A stretch of DNA of 64,000 bases from positions 1 through 64,000 of the forward strand of contig BJHM01000024.1 in the NCBI GenBank assembly GCA_014192625.1, in the 5' to 3' direction. Position numbers and translations under genes: made by a program. The stretch comes from Planctomycetota bacterium. Its GTDB lineage: Bacteria > Planctomycetota > UBA1135 > UBA2386. The notes beneath the pieces are model-generated. The model was given only the letters and a program-made list of their open reading frames with translations. It searched no databases and was not told where the DNA came from. Below are positions 10,301 to 19,036 of this stretch, piece by piece. The first letter of the stretch is position 1, and each line of letters starts with the position of its first letter.

Positions 10301-13300
10301 GCCGTTCCACCAGCGGCAACAAACTCGATGCGCCGCTGTTGCGTAAAGTGCTGCGCTGGATCAAGCCCGTTCTGCAATTGCCGCGCGCGTGGCTGCCATG
10401 CTCGCTCCGGCAACGTGGTCGTCCGGCAAATCGTCTGCTCGCCGTCAATGTACACTACCTGCACCATCTGGCCCTGTCCCAGGTCCGCGAGTGGAATGAC
10501 GATCCTGCCATTCGCATCGGCCAGCAGGTTTGCCAGCAACGGCGCGGCCTGCGGAAGAAAGTCGACGTTCGCGTAGCTGCCAGCACTACCACCATCCATG
10601 GACGTTCCAATAGGGGCAGGGGAACCAGGTGCCATTCCGTTCGGACGCGCGCCTCGGCCACCGTATTTTCCGCTTGCCGCACCCTGGCCTTCCGCAACTC
10701 CGCGCGCGTCGTCGATTGCCCATGGATTGATCAGGAGGCCGGGCCGCTTGAGCAGGTTGCCCGGATATTTCTTCGCGTAGCGGCGATCGAGGATGTAGCG
10801 AAACTCGTCGCCTAGCTGACGGCCAGAACGGAAGTCTGATTCGGCATCGAGCACCGTCACAATGCCTGGCGAAGCTGGCTGCGGAATCTCAAGCGACTGC
10901 GGGCTCCACGCCGGCAGGTAGTGAGTGGCGAAAACATGTATGCGCGCCGCTTTGCTCGCATTTGCAAGCCGCACAAGCAACGCATTGCCCTCCGTCTTTA
11001 GCTCGCTGATCTGCGGCGCGATTGCGGCAATCTCAGGCAGCCAGCGCGTACTGCCAAACGCCCAGTTGCCATCGGCCTTGGCGGCAGTGATCGCAATATG
11101 AATGCTTTGGTCCGACTCCTTCAGCCAGAGCAGGAAGTCCCCGGCCGGCAGTTCCCGCATTTCGAGGTAGCCATCCTGCAACGCGAGTCGATCGAACCGA
11201 TCGCTGACATAGCTGTCATTCACCAGTTCAAACAGCGCGCAGACAGCGCGCGTTGCGGTCGTTTCGCGCCCAGCATATGGCACCCGCACGGTTCTGCCGA
11301 CGATGCCAGTTACGAGCGATGGCAACTGCCGGTTGCCCGCGTGCAGCGGCCAGCCAAACGTGCCACCCTTCAATCCTGTGACGGTGATCGCACTTGCGCC
11401 AACCAGTTCGCCGAGCTGGATGCGGCCGCGCGCATCGGACTTCAGTTTGACCTCAAGCGGGTCGGTATAGTCGCGCAACACAAGCTGCACGTTGACCGCA
11501 CGCTCCGCCTTCGGCTCCCCGTTCTTGCCGAGCAAATCGAGATGCCAGCCAGCCGGGCTTTTACCGAGCTGAACTGCGGTGGTGTCGGCAAGCGTGTCGA
11601 TGCGATTGAGGTCGAGCGTTAGCGCCTCGCTGGTCAATGCCACCGGCGTGCGCAGGCTCAAGCTCTGCGCAACACCGCGCAGCACAATCGTCAGACGCGC
11701 CAGCCGATCAGGGACCTGAATCACCTGCACGAGCTCGCCGTCAGCACCAAATTGCAGGTCGCGCACCGTGCGCGTAGTCGGCGTGCCATCGAGATCGAGC
11801 GCCGTGATCAGCAACTCCGGCTGTTCGAGCAGCGACAACGACACGCTCTGGCCTGCGAGCCGCAGCACAGGACGCACGAGCACTTTGGCAGCATGGTCGG
11901 CGATCAACGCTTCGCGATCGACGAAGAAGCCGGCGGCCAGTTGGTACGTTTCAGCGCGGTGCAACAATGGCAGCAGCGATGACACTTCGCCGTGCTGCAA
12001 AACTATCGGCTGCGATTGATCCTGCGTGCCAAACGGCAGATTGATCTCGCCTTTTTCATCCGCAGTAAACTCCTGCTGCAGAAACCACGCCTTCGCGAAT
12101 GCGACGCGAGCACCATGTTCATCGCGCACCGTCAGCACCTGACCGGCGGCGCCGCGCCGCTCGGTAAACTGCAGATGCCCCTTTACGATCACCGCGCGGC
12201 TGCTCTGGCCGTTGCCGATAAACTCGACCACGTAAGTGCCGGGTGACGCAACCTGCGGCAAGTCGAAGTGGCGCCGGACGCGACGCAATGGCGGCTCATC
12301 GTAGGTAAACGACATCTCGTGATTGGCGAACAGCCCGTCGAGGTCGATCGACGCATCGACTTCGCGGCCCTTGTCACGCTGGTAGGCATACGCATCGATT
12401 GCGAACACCTTCACCAGAAGAGTCGGCACGTTTTTTACATCGACATCGATCGCCACCTGCGCATCACTGGCAAAGTGGCGTTGCTGCGCCGCCATAAACC
12501 GGATCTCGACCCGTTCCTTGAGCTGCTCAAAAAAAACCGGGTCCGCGAGCAGCGAATATGCGCGCTCAGCATCGCCCTTGCCGGCAAGCAATTGCTGCTC
12601 AACAAACACGCGGCGCAGCCAGCCATCCTCCAGCCATTCGCGATATGGCTCGTATGAATCCTCGGTCGCAAGGAACGGCTCCAAGTAAGCGCGCACCAGC
12701 TCCTCATCAGAGTTCCAAACGGGCAGCGAGGTCGAATATTCCTCGCCCGAAACGAACGGCTCACCACGGCGTTGCCACAATTCGCGCAACTTTGCCGGCA
12801 GGTAACCAACCGGACGCGGCAGCCGCAGGTAGGCAAGGAAGCGCTCTTTGTCGAGCGTGCCCGAAAGCAGGTCGTGCGACAACCGCTGGGCCAGCACATG
12901 CACCTTAAAGCCGTTCTGCGCGGATGGCAACCGCTGCGCGAAGGCCCAGAGCCGATCCAGATACGCGGCCCGCGCCGTTGTGTCGCGCTGCCAATCGACA
13001 TCCTGCGAAGGCAGCAACCGCGCGGCGTATGCATTGACGAAGATCGAAGCGCCCAATAGCTCGGGCATGGCGCGCGCGAGGTCATCGTATTGCGAAAGCG
13101 TGAGACCCCGATGGATCGGCAGGGAGCCAAAGCCCCCCGAATCGCGCTGGCGCAGTTGGCGCACGATCAAGTTGACTAGACCGGGCACGTCCGGCCGCTT
13201 CACCATCATCAACAACGGCGTAAGCAGCGGATCGGTGAGCGTCATGCCGGCAAGGTCTTGCACCGCGCTCTGCCGGAAGCCATCCAGCGAGTTGGGATGC

Positions 13301-13767
13301 AGTCTCAGTGCGCGCTGGTCGAGCGCTGATTTTTGGAGTAGTTGAAGGTCGAACGAGGTCGGCAGATCGGGCTTTGCGCCGGGCGCCGTTCGCTGTGCAT
13401 CAAACGTCAATTTGAGCCGCTCGCGCAAGAACGCAAACGTGGCCAATGGATCCCCGTCGTAGCAAAGCAGCGCCTGCCTGCGCTCCAGCTCCTCGATGCG
13501 CTCGTTGCGGCCATGCCGATCGACCCATGCCTGCAAGAGCGGGGGCACTGCCGCGAAGTCGCCGCGATGCTGCGCATCAAGACAGCGATAGAAGTAGTAG
13601 TCCTCGGTGCCCGGCAGCAACTGCGCAAGCACCTTGCTGCGATCCGGGGCGAGCGCAAACGCCTCCGCCAGGCTGAACGCAGCATTCTGCGCAGTCACCC
13701 GGCCGGCCAACGGCAAACTCAGCAGCAGAACGGACGCGACGACACCAAAACGCGAATTCAGATTCAT
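7372..13767 (-). CDS. Giant secreted protein with alpha-2-macroglobulin-like features
   Basis: A 2131-residue exported protein. I chose the ATG at 13767 because MNLNSRFGVVASVLLLSLPL starts a good signal peptide; the frame is open 93 bases further upstream. The first 450 residues are helical and solenoid-like. Several beta-sandwich stretches resemble macroglobulin (MG) domains, for example a segment ending YVVEFIGNGQSSRAVIVKG, as in MG2-type bacterial A2M proteins. Next come a Gly/Ala/Pro-rich linker, a long central region with a charged linker, a helical region, and a final carboxypeptidase-regulatory-like strand set (QLLVTDTASKQPLAKVYVKV). I find no CxEQ thioester motif, so it would be a non-trapping relative or a different multidomain protein. 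It lies between two arabinofuranosidase genes but on the opposite strand. Confidence 0.6.
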   Translation of the reverse strand: MNLNSRFGVVASVLLLSLPLAGRVTAQNAAFSLAEAFALAPDRSKVLAQLLPGTEDYYFYRCLDAQHRGDFAAVPPLLQAWVDRHGRNERIEELERRQALLCYDGDPLATFAFLRERLKLTFDAQRTAPGAKPDLPTSFDLQLLQKSALDQRALRLHPNSLDGFRQSAVQDLAGMTLTDPLLTPLLMMVKRPDVPGLVNLIVRQLRQRDSGGFGSLPIHRGLTLSQYDDLARAMPELLGASIFVNAYAARLLPSQDVDWQRDTTARAAYLDRLWAFAQRLPSAQNGFKVHVLAQRLSHDLLSGTLDKERFLAYLRLPRPVGYLPAKLRELWQRRGEPFVSGEEYSTSLPVWNSDEELVRAYLEPFLATEDSYEPYREWLEDGWLRRVFVEQQLLAGKGDAERAYSLLADPVFFEQLKERVEIRFMAAQQRHFASDAQVAIDVDVKNVPTLLVKVFAIDAYAYQRDKGREVDASIDLDGLFANHEMSFTYDEPPLRRVRRHFDLPQVASPGTYVVEFIGNGQSSRAVIVKGHLQFTERRGAAGQVLTVRDEHGARVAFAKAWFLQQEFTADEKGEINLPFGTQDQSQPIVLQHGEVSSLLPLLHRAETYQLAAGFFVDREALIADHAAKVLVRPVLRLAGQSVSLSLLEQPELLITALDLDGTPTTRTVRDLQFGADGELVQVIQVPDRLARLTIVLRGVAQSLSLRTPVALTSEALTLDLNRIDTLADTTAVQLGKSPAGWHLDLLGKNGEPKAERAVNVQLVLRDYTDPLEVKLKSDARGRIQLGELVGASAITVTGLKGGTFGWPLHAGNRQLPSLVTGIVGRTVRVPYAGRETTATRAVCALFELVNDSYVSDRFDRLALQDGYLEMRELPAGDFLLWLKESDQSIHIAITAAKADGNWAFGSTRWLPEIAAIAPQISELKTEGNALLVRLANASKAARIHVFATHYLPAWSPQSLEIPQPASPGIVTVLDAESDFRSGRQLGDEFRYILDRRYAKKYPGNLLKRPGLLINPWAIDDARGVAEGQGAASGKYGGRGARPNGMAPGSPAPIGTSMDGGSAGSYANVDFLPQAAPLLANLLADANGRIVIPLADLGQGQMVQVVYIDGEQTICRTTTLPERAWQPRARQLQNGLDPAQHFTQQRRIEFVAAGGTAVIDDVATAQTQAFGSLADVFRLFTAASKNPDLAEFAFVLRWPQLSAVEQRKLYSEHSCHELNVFLKQKDPKFFTEVVRPYLANKLDPTFIDHWLLEANLAQYLQPWAFAQLNVVEQILLLQRLPGQRESGVRLMRDRQDLIKKDVSQLDVWFKQALQSDSLERESLARLAAEPQSDKAGAPAEKSKEALTKAFAASPNDPATGGPGGGGEAGGRRLREERFAAAKDRSDEGKDSQLLSARILSEQKPGQAKNGKTDDLFLGATRSADNLSDLDRRKQVMELYREPEVTRQYAENNYWHRRRFDQGASLITINEFWHDFAVQPAGEPFCSSHFALVTNSFAEMMLALAMLDLPLALAEPTVPVRDGSRATYQTALPMLLVRQEIRPAQPAATQADVLLSQNFFCQEDRFQFENGESSDRFVTGEFLVGVIYGCQVVLTNPTSMPRKLDLLLQIPRGAVPVQRGFMTRGMAISLEAYATSKIDYLFYFPAAGEFAHFPAHVAKDGALIASASVQPKVLHVVDLPTEVDTQSWERVSQDGSADEVLAFILKTNLGRVDLSRLSFRLRDLAFFQRLTVQLRARHHYDHGVWSYALWHGAPLEASEWLQHADEFVQQCGPSLRSPLLTVDPIARGTWQQIEFLPVFHARAHQRGRNWVILNEKLSQQYQSLLTVLCHLPRLGDEDWLRACYYLLLQDRIEEAVGAFARVQLKGVPSRLQYDYLACYLDLFTDSHALARGIAEPYRDYPIEHWRNLFRGVLSQLDEAEGTAIVGDNLASREQRQSELAAKQPMLEMVLAGGKVTVRHKNLPACEVRYFRMDVEFSFSTNPFVQDGSGSYAWVKPQRADTFVLAADQAESAFAIPAEFLSQNVLIEVRGGGLLRRQTAFASALAVQTIENYGQLLVTDTASKQPLAKVYVKVYARMPGGDVKFHKDGYTDPSGRFDYASVSEPATIGAVKYSLLVLSEQSGAVIKEVAPPQR

Positions 13768-14025
13768 CGTGGGACCAAAAGCCTTCGCCATGCAGCGACA
13801 GAAAGCGGGAACACAGGATCTTGCGAGCAACGCAAGGCAGCTCGCAACGTTCATTGCCACAGATTAGTTCCCATGTTTCCTGCCGCCGCCATATTGCGTT
13901 GGAGATCCGTTCAGAGAAGGCCCGCCACCGCTCAGGGAGGGAGCCACAGAATCTCCGGTTCAGCTTTGCCGTGTCACCTATGCAGACTTGCGGGCAAGGG
14001 CACTACCATCCCGCCGATACCAACC

Positions 14026-16434
14026 ATGACCGGCAATCACCTTCGCATCCAAGCCCTCTTCGCCGCTCTCGTTGTCAGCCTGTCCACGACTGCCACCGCC
14101 CAAAATACGCCGCTGCTGCATTTGGCCGAAGTGCCGTTCACAAGGGTGACGATCGCCGACCGCTTTTTCGCCCCGCGTCGCGCCACCAACACAGCGGTAA
14201 CGCTCCGGCACGCGTTGAAACAGCTTGAAGACTCCGGCACGCTCGGCAACTTCGATCTGGCGGCGCAAGAACGACACGCTGGCTTCAAGGGCTATGTGTT
14301 TCAGGATAGCGATGCCTACAAGGCGATTGAGGCCATCGCCTACGCGCTCGGCGAGCACCCTGACGAAGACCTCGACCACAAAGCCGACGCAGTGATCGCC
14401 CGCATCGAAAAAGCGCAGCAGCCGGACGGCTATCTAAACACCTCCTATCAGGTGAATCAGCCTGGTAAACGGTTCATCAATCTCCGCGACGACCACGAGC
14501 TTTACTGCGCGGGTCATCTCTTCGAGGCAGCGGCCGCGCATTTTACGGCGACGCAAAAGCGCAACCTGCTCGATGTCGCCACCAAGTATGCCGACCTGCT
14601 GGTCCGCACGTTTGGCGAAGGCGAGGGCAAACGCGCGGGCTACTGCGGACATCCAGAAATCGAACTCGCGCTGGTCAAGCTCGCGCGCGTCACCAACAAA
14701 CAGGCATACCTCGACCTTGCCGCATGGTTCGTGCGCCAGCGCGGCAGCGGATTCTTCGCCAAAGAACACGACGACAAGCCGGAAAACTACGACGGCACCT
14801 ACTGGCTCGATCACAAGCGCATCTACGACCTGCAGGAGATTGCCGGACACGCGGTGCGCGCCGCGTATCTCATGTCTGGCGCGGTCGACGTCGCTGGTTT
14901 CACCGGCGATACAGAACTGCTCAAGATGACGCGCCGCGTATGGCGCAATACTGCAAACAAGAACATTTTCATCACTGGCGGCATCGGCCCATCGGCAAGC
15001 AACGAGGGGTTCACGCGCGACTACGACCTGCCGACCTACACCGCATATCAAGAGTCCTGCGCGTCGATCGCCGTACTGATGTGGGCGCATCGACTCAACC
15101 TGCTCACCGGTGACGGCACGTATGCGGACGCTGTCGAGACCGCGCTCTACAACGCAATCCCCGCGGGGATGCAGCTCGACGGCGAGCGCTTCTTCTACGT
15201 TAACCCGCTCGCCAGCAATGGCGGCCATCACCGCAGCGAATGGTTTGGCTGCGCCTGCTGCCCCCCCAATCTCTCGCGCACGTTCGCCGCGCTCGGCAGC
15301 TATGCCTATGCGACCTCAGCGGACGCGCTCTACATCAATCTCTACCTGCAGGGCACGGTCGATGCGCCTCTCGGCCGCAGTTCGTTTGGCATTGCAGTAA
15401 ACACGGATTACCCATGGAACGGCGACGTCGCCTTGACGGTGACACGCGCGCCAACTGAGCCGGCCGCACTGATGCTGAGGGTGCCGGGCTTTTGCATGGC
15501 GGCCAAGGTCACGGTCAACGGCGCGGAGGTTGTCGTTCCAAGCGAGGCGCGCAGCGGCTATGTCGAACTGCGCCGACAATGGCAGGACAAGGATGTGGTG
15601 GCGATCACGTTCGACATGCCCGTGCGCATGATCGAGGCCGATCCACGGGCCGATACGCTGCGCAACATGGTCGCGTTCGCGCGCGGCCCATTGATCTACT
15701 GCGCCGAGCAGACGGATCAGACGACGCCCGTCGAGCAGCTGCTCGCACCGCCAGGAACGCAACTATCACCAGAACCGCGCGCCGACCTGTTCGGCGGCAC
15801 CACGGTGCTCAAGGGCAACATGCTGTCAGCTGGCACGCGCAACTGGGCGATGCTCGGCCTCTATCAGACTCAGCCGGACGCCACAAAAACCCAAGTGACG
15901 CTGGTGCCGTATGCCACATGGGACAATCGCGCAGCCGGCGGCATGGTGTTGTGGTTTCCACAAGCGCCGCTGCCACCGCGCACCGGCGGGCCAGAGCGCT
16001 CGGCACAAATCCTCTCCTCATTTCAGAACGGCAACTGCGACCTAGAAGGCCTGCGCGACGGCATCGAGCCAAAGCACAGCAATGACACGCCGGGCAAAAA
16101 CTTCCATTGGTGGAACCATCTCGGTGGCACGGAATGGGTGCAATACGCGTGGGACCAACCGCAACGCCTGACCGCGTGTCGCATCTTCTGGTTTGACGAT
16201 ACGGGCCACGGTGCGTGCCGGCTGCCAAAGGCTGCGCGACTGCTCTACCGCGCTGGCGATCAGTGGCTGCCCGTGCAGCTCGAAGGCCGACTGCCGATCG
16301 CGCTCGACGCTTTCTGTGACGCGCGCTTTGCGCCGGTTACCACCACCGCACTCAGGCTCGAAGTGACTCAAAAAGAAGGCGCTGCTAGCGGCGTGCTTGA
16401 ATGGCGCGTCGAACTCGCCGACGTGGACCGCTGA
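14026..16434 (+). CDS. GH127 beta-L-arabinofuranosidase (DUF1680 family)
   Basis: An 802-residue exported glycoside hydrolase. The ATG at 14026 starts a signal peptide (hydrophobic core ALFAALVVSL, end TATAQ); the longer open frame upstream lies in the divergent promoter region and is rejected. An (alpha/alpha)6 barrel is followed by beta-sandwiches. Compared with the known enzyme HypBA1, the zinc-thiolate site is present: Glu343 and Cys345 in QESCAS and the vicinal Cys411/Cys412 in CACCPPN, one being the nucleophile, with Glu327 in NEGFTRD as likely acid/base. The family removes beta-L-arabinofuranose from plant glycoproteins and pectin side chains. A C-terminal discoidin/CBM-like domain (about 650-800, WWNHLGGTEWVQYAW) follows. 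Confidence 0.9.
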   Translation: MTGNHLRIQALFAALVVSLSTTATAQNTPLLHLAEVPFTRVTIADRFFAPRRATNTAVTLRHALKQLEDSGTLGNFDLAAQERHAGFKGYVFQDSDAYKAIEAIAYALGEHPDEDLDHKADAVIARIEKAQQPDGYLNTSYQVNQPGKRFINLRDDHELYCAGHLFEAAAAHFTATQKRNLLDVATKYADLLVRTFGEGEGKRAGYCGHPEIELALVKLARVTNKQAYLDLAAWFVRQRGSGFFAKEHDDKPENYDGTYWLDHKRIYDLQEIAGHAVRAAYLMSGAVDVAGFTGDTELLKMTRRVWRNTANKNIFITGGIGPSASNEGFTRDYDLPTYTAYQESCASIAVLMWAHRLNLLTGDGTYADAVETALYNAIPAGMQLDGERFFYVNPLASNGGHHRSEWFGCACCPPNLSRTFAALGSYAYATSADALYINLYLQGTVDAPLGRSSFGIAVNTDYPWNGDVALTVTRAPTEPAALMLRVPGFCMAAKVTVNGAEVVVPSEARSGYVELRRQWQDKDVVAITFDMPVRMIEADPRADTLRNMVAFARGPLIYCAEQTDQTTPVEQLLAPPGTQLSPEPRADLFGGTTVLKGNMLSAGTRNWAMLGLYQTQPDATKTQVTLVPYATWDNRAAGGMVLWFPQAPLPPRTGGPERSAQILSSFQNGNCDLEGLRDGIEPKHSNDTPGKNFHWWNHLGGTEWVQYAWDQPQRLTACRIFWFDDTGHGACRLPKAARLLYRAGDQWLPVQLEGRLPIALDAFCDARFAPVTTTALRLEVTQKEGAASGVLEWRVELADVDR

Positions 16435-16446
16435 GTTCTCACTGCG

Positions 16447-18399
16447 TCATCGAACGCGCCGCCGTTGCGCGCTGAGAAACTGCCAGATCTGCACGCTGGC
16501 TTGCCAGTCAAACGGTTCGTCCGCGCCCACGTAGTCGCCGCGCACACCGCTGGGCCACGCGTGCTTGCCGCCCTCGAGGGTGACCAGAACAAGCGGCGGC
16601 GGCGTGGCTCCATCCTGCGCCGCAAGCTGCCACGTGTCGAACTTCACTTTGCCTTCGCCACTCCGCACGGGCTCGGCAGCGAGTCCATTGCGCTGCAAGT
16701 AATAACGCGTCGCATCGGCAACGGACGCATCGACGCGCAACGCCGCGCGCCCAAAGCCTGCGCTTGGCCGGCCGCCGAGGTATCGAACATGCTCATCGGC
16801 GGTGCCGTGCACGATCATCACGGCAATCGGGATCTTGCTGTCAGCAGCAGTGAAGTCCATCGCGCCGGACACCGGCGCAATCGCCGCAAAGATGTCCGCC
16901 GCCTCACGCGCGAGCCGATGGCACATCATCGCCCCGTTGCTGATGCCCGTGGCACTGATGCGCTCGGGGTCGACCGCGATCTTTTCCCTAACCGACGCGA
17001 TGACCGCGCGCAAAAAACCAACGTCATCAACATTCTCATCGCTGGCGTAGACCGGGATGCCGCCGGAATTCCAGGTCAACAGCCGACCGCGGAACGGCCC
17101 CGTGCCATCGGGATAGACCACGCAGAAGTTTAGCCGGTCGGCGATTGGCGAGAAGCCCGTCGCGAACGCCGCCTGCGGGCCACTGCCGCCGCCGCCGTGC
17201 AGCACGAAAAGCAACGGCAGTCGCTCCGCTTTTGCAGCGTTGTTTGGCATGTGCAACAAATAGCGGCGCGTGCGCCCTCCGTGCTCAATCTGCACTGTCA
17301 GATCGCTGCCGGCCACCTTTGGCGAAACGGCCAGGTTGCGGGCCACCGTCATGATCATCTGCGCGCGCGGCAATATCCGTTGCACGCGATCAGACACCGC
17401 GAGCACGCCAAACAAACCGAGATCGCGGTCTAGCCACGGCGTAAAGCCAAACGCGCCCGGGTCGCTGCCACGCACCGCTTGAATCGACACGGCCTGCAGC
17501 CAAGTGCCAAGTCCATAGGCGAGCGTTGCGTCGTCGATCGCGCGCGTGCGCACCTTCATTCCCGTTGTCATGTTTTGAAACATCAGGTCGACGGACTTTT
17601 TCGTGAGCACGCGCACGCCGCCAAATTCTCCATCCAGCGCAAGCATCTGCATGAAGCGCGCATAGTCGCGCAGCGTCGATACTGCCATGCCACTGACCAG
17701 GGTCGCTGGCACAAAAGCAGCCGCCAAACCAACTGGCTGCGGCCCGCCAAAGTTGGTGTCCTGCAGCCCGAGCGGCCCGGCGATCCTTTGCCGAAATAAC
17801 GTGTGCCAGTCACTGCCCGCCACCCGCACCGCAGCCGCGGCCGCAACTTCAAACGTGATACTGCTAGTCTCCCACTGCAGACCCGGATCACCGCGCAGCG
17901 GCAGATTGGCGATCTCTGCCACCAGCGCATCGAGCGTCTGGTTCGCATCCCCGGCCACATGCATCTGCGGCGGCAAGCCCGCCGTGCAAGCCAGGCACAG
18001 CCGCAACGTCACGCGCCGCTTTTCCGGCGTATCAAACTCCGGCAGATAGCGGCTGATCGGCAGATCGAGATCGAGAAGCTGTTCGTCAACCAGTGTGAGA
18101 ATGGTCGCCACAGCGAGCCAAATGCCCGCCTCCGCAATCGGCAACACGGTGTTGATCCCCACCGCGCCATGCTCGCTTTGATGCACGATCGCCGTGCGTT
18201 GCCCGACCAGGAGTGCAGCACCAGTGAGGCCAAATACCGAGGTCATCGCGTCCATCGGCGCCGTCAGTTCTTTCAGCTTGGGCGGAACGGGAATCGCCTT
18301 CGTCTGCCCAACAGCAAGGCCGGCCAGACACCAACAGGACATAAGCCACGCGATGCCATGCACCATGCCAGCGAGTTTTCCGCGAACACCCCCAACCAT
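16447..18399 (-). CDS. Fusion: degenerate beta-lactamase-like domain plus PHB-depolymerase/feruloyl-esterase-type hydrolase
   Basis: A 650-residue exported protein; a second ATG at 18366 starts the signal peptide more tightly. Residues about 45-355 match serine beta-lactamase/class C-like hydrolases (ILTLVDEQLLDLDLPISRYLPEF, CTAGLPPQ, GAFGFTPWLDRD). The catalytic SxxK is missing: the expected Ser-x-x-Lys is Glu90-Ala-Gly-Ile93. Residues about 365-645 form an alpha/beta hydrolase of the LpqC/PHB-depolymerase family with an oxyanion HGGGGSG, nucleophile Ser487 in GISNG, Asp535 in HGTADEH and His613 in GGKHAWP, all apparently intact. It probably hydrolyses esters, perhaps on plant polysaccharides given the neighbouring arabinosidases, while the N-terminal domain may only bind. 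It converges with GH127 12 bases away. Confidence 0.82.
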   Translation of the reverse strand: MVGGVRGKLAGMVHGIAWLMSCWCLAGLAVGQTKAIPVPPKLKELTAPMDAMTSVFGLTGAALLVGQRTAIVHQSEHGAVGINTVLPIAEAGIWLAVATILTLVDEQLLDLDLPISRYLPEFDTPEKRRVTLRLCLACTAGLPPQMHVAGDANQTLDALVAEIANLPLRGDPGLQWETSSITFEVAAAAAVRVAGSDWHTLFRQRIAGPLGLQDTNFGGPQPVGLAAAFVPATLVSGMAVSTLRDYARFMQMLALDGEFGGVRVLTKKSVDLMFQNMTTGMKVRTRAIDDATLAYGLGTWLQAVSIQAVRGSDPGAFGFTPWLDRDLGLFGVLAVSDRVQRILPRAQMIMTVARNLAVSPKVAGSDLTVQIEHGGRTRRYLLHMPNNAAKAERLPLLFVLHGGGGSGPQAAFATGFSPIADRLNFCVVYPDGTGPFRGRLLTWNSGGIPVYASDENVDDVGFLRAVIASVREKIAVDPERISATGISNGAMMCHRLAREAADIFAAIAPVSGAMDFTAADSKIPIAVMIVHGTADEHVRYLGGRPSAGFGRAALRVDASVADATRYYLQRNGLAAEPVRSGEGKVKFDTWQLAAQDGATPPPLVLVTLEGGKHAWPSGVRGDYVGADEPFDWQASVQIWQFLSAQRRRVR

Positions 18400-18455
18400 C
18401 GCACAACAATCTGCTGCCGTTGACGCAGAATCTTACTTCTGCCACAACCTTAGCC

Positions 18456-18815
18456 ATGCAATCCAGCACGATTCGCCACCTCGCCGCCTTCGCCGGTGCC
18501 ACTGCGGTGCTGCTCGGCGCGTTCGCCGCACACGCCTTGCGAGGTCGCCTCGACGAGGCAGGGCTCGCAGTGTTTGAAACCGCCGTGCAGTATCACATGT
18601 ATCACGCGCTCGCCCTCGGCCTTTGCGCCATGCGCACACAGCTAAGGCTCGCACCTTGGTGCTTCTTGATTGGCATCCTGCTGTTTTCCGGTTCGCTCTA
18701 CGCCCTCGCCTTGTCGCAATTGAAGTGGCTTGCCTACATCACCCCGTTTGGCGGAATCGCATTTGTAATCGGCTGGCTCGCGCTTGGCTTCGAACGGAAT
18801 GGGCCAAAAACCTAA
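18456..18815 (+). CDS. DUF423 family small membrane protein
   Basis: A 119-residue protein with four hydrophobic segments and the DUF423 (YgdD-type) signatures: LGAFAAHAL near residue 20, VQYHMYHALAL, FSGSLYAL, and the end block ITPFGGIAFVIGWL. The family is widespread and its function unknown. The ATG at 18456 is preferred over the upstream start at 18420 because family members begin shortly before the first helix. It diverges from the esterase fusion gene across about 56 bases. Confidence 0.88.
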   Translation: MQSSTIRHLAAFAGATAVLLGAFAAHALRGRLDEAGLAVFETAVQYHMYHALALGLCAMRTQLRLAPWCFLIGILLFSGSLYALALSQLKWLAYITPFGGIAFVIGWLALGFERNGPKT

Positions 18816-19036
18816 GCCCCCAACCGCTGGCAAATAAGCCGCAAGCTAATCCCCGCCGAGGTCGCGCGAACGATCCGCCGAAGGGTCGAAAACGGCGCGC
18901 CAAAGGGTCGGAATAGCGCAATGCCTCGCGCCAAACCGCGCGGACCAGACGGCGAATCCAGCAGAATCATGCCCGCTCGAAAAGAGTGTCTTAACGTGGG
19001 GTAGAGACCACTAAAACCAGCTGCTAAGATCACGCC

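Noticed and set aside
7372-13767. Thioester (CxEQ) trap in the giant protein
   Set aside because: No CxEQ-type motif was found in the translation; the alpha-2-macroglobulin label is therefore kept tentative.
13342-14025. In-frame N-terminal extension of the GH127 gene
   Set aside because: It overlaps the start of the giant minus-strand gene, is Arg/Gln-rich, and lies before a clean signal peptide at 14026.
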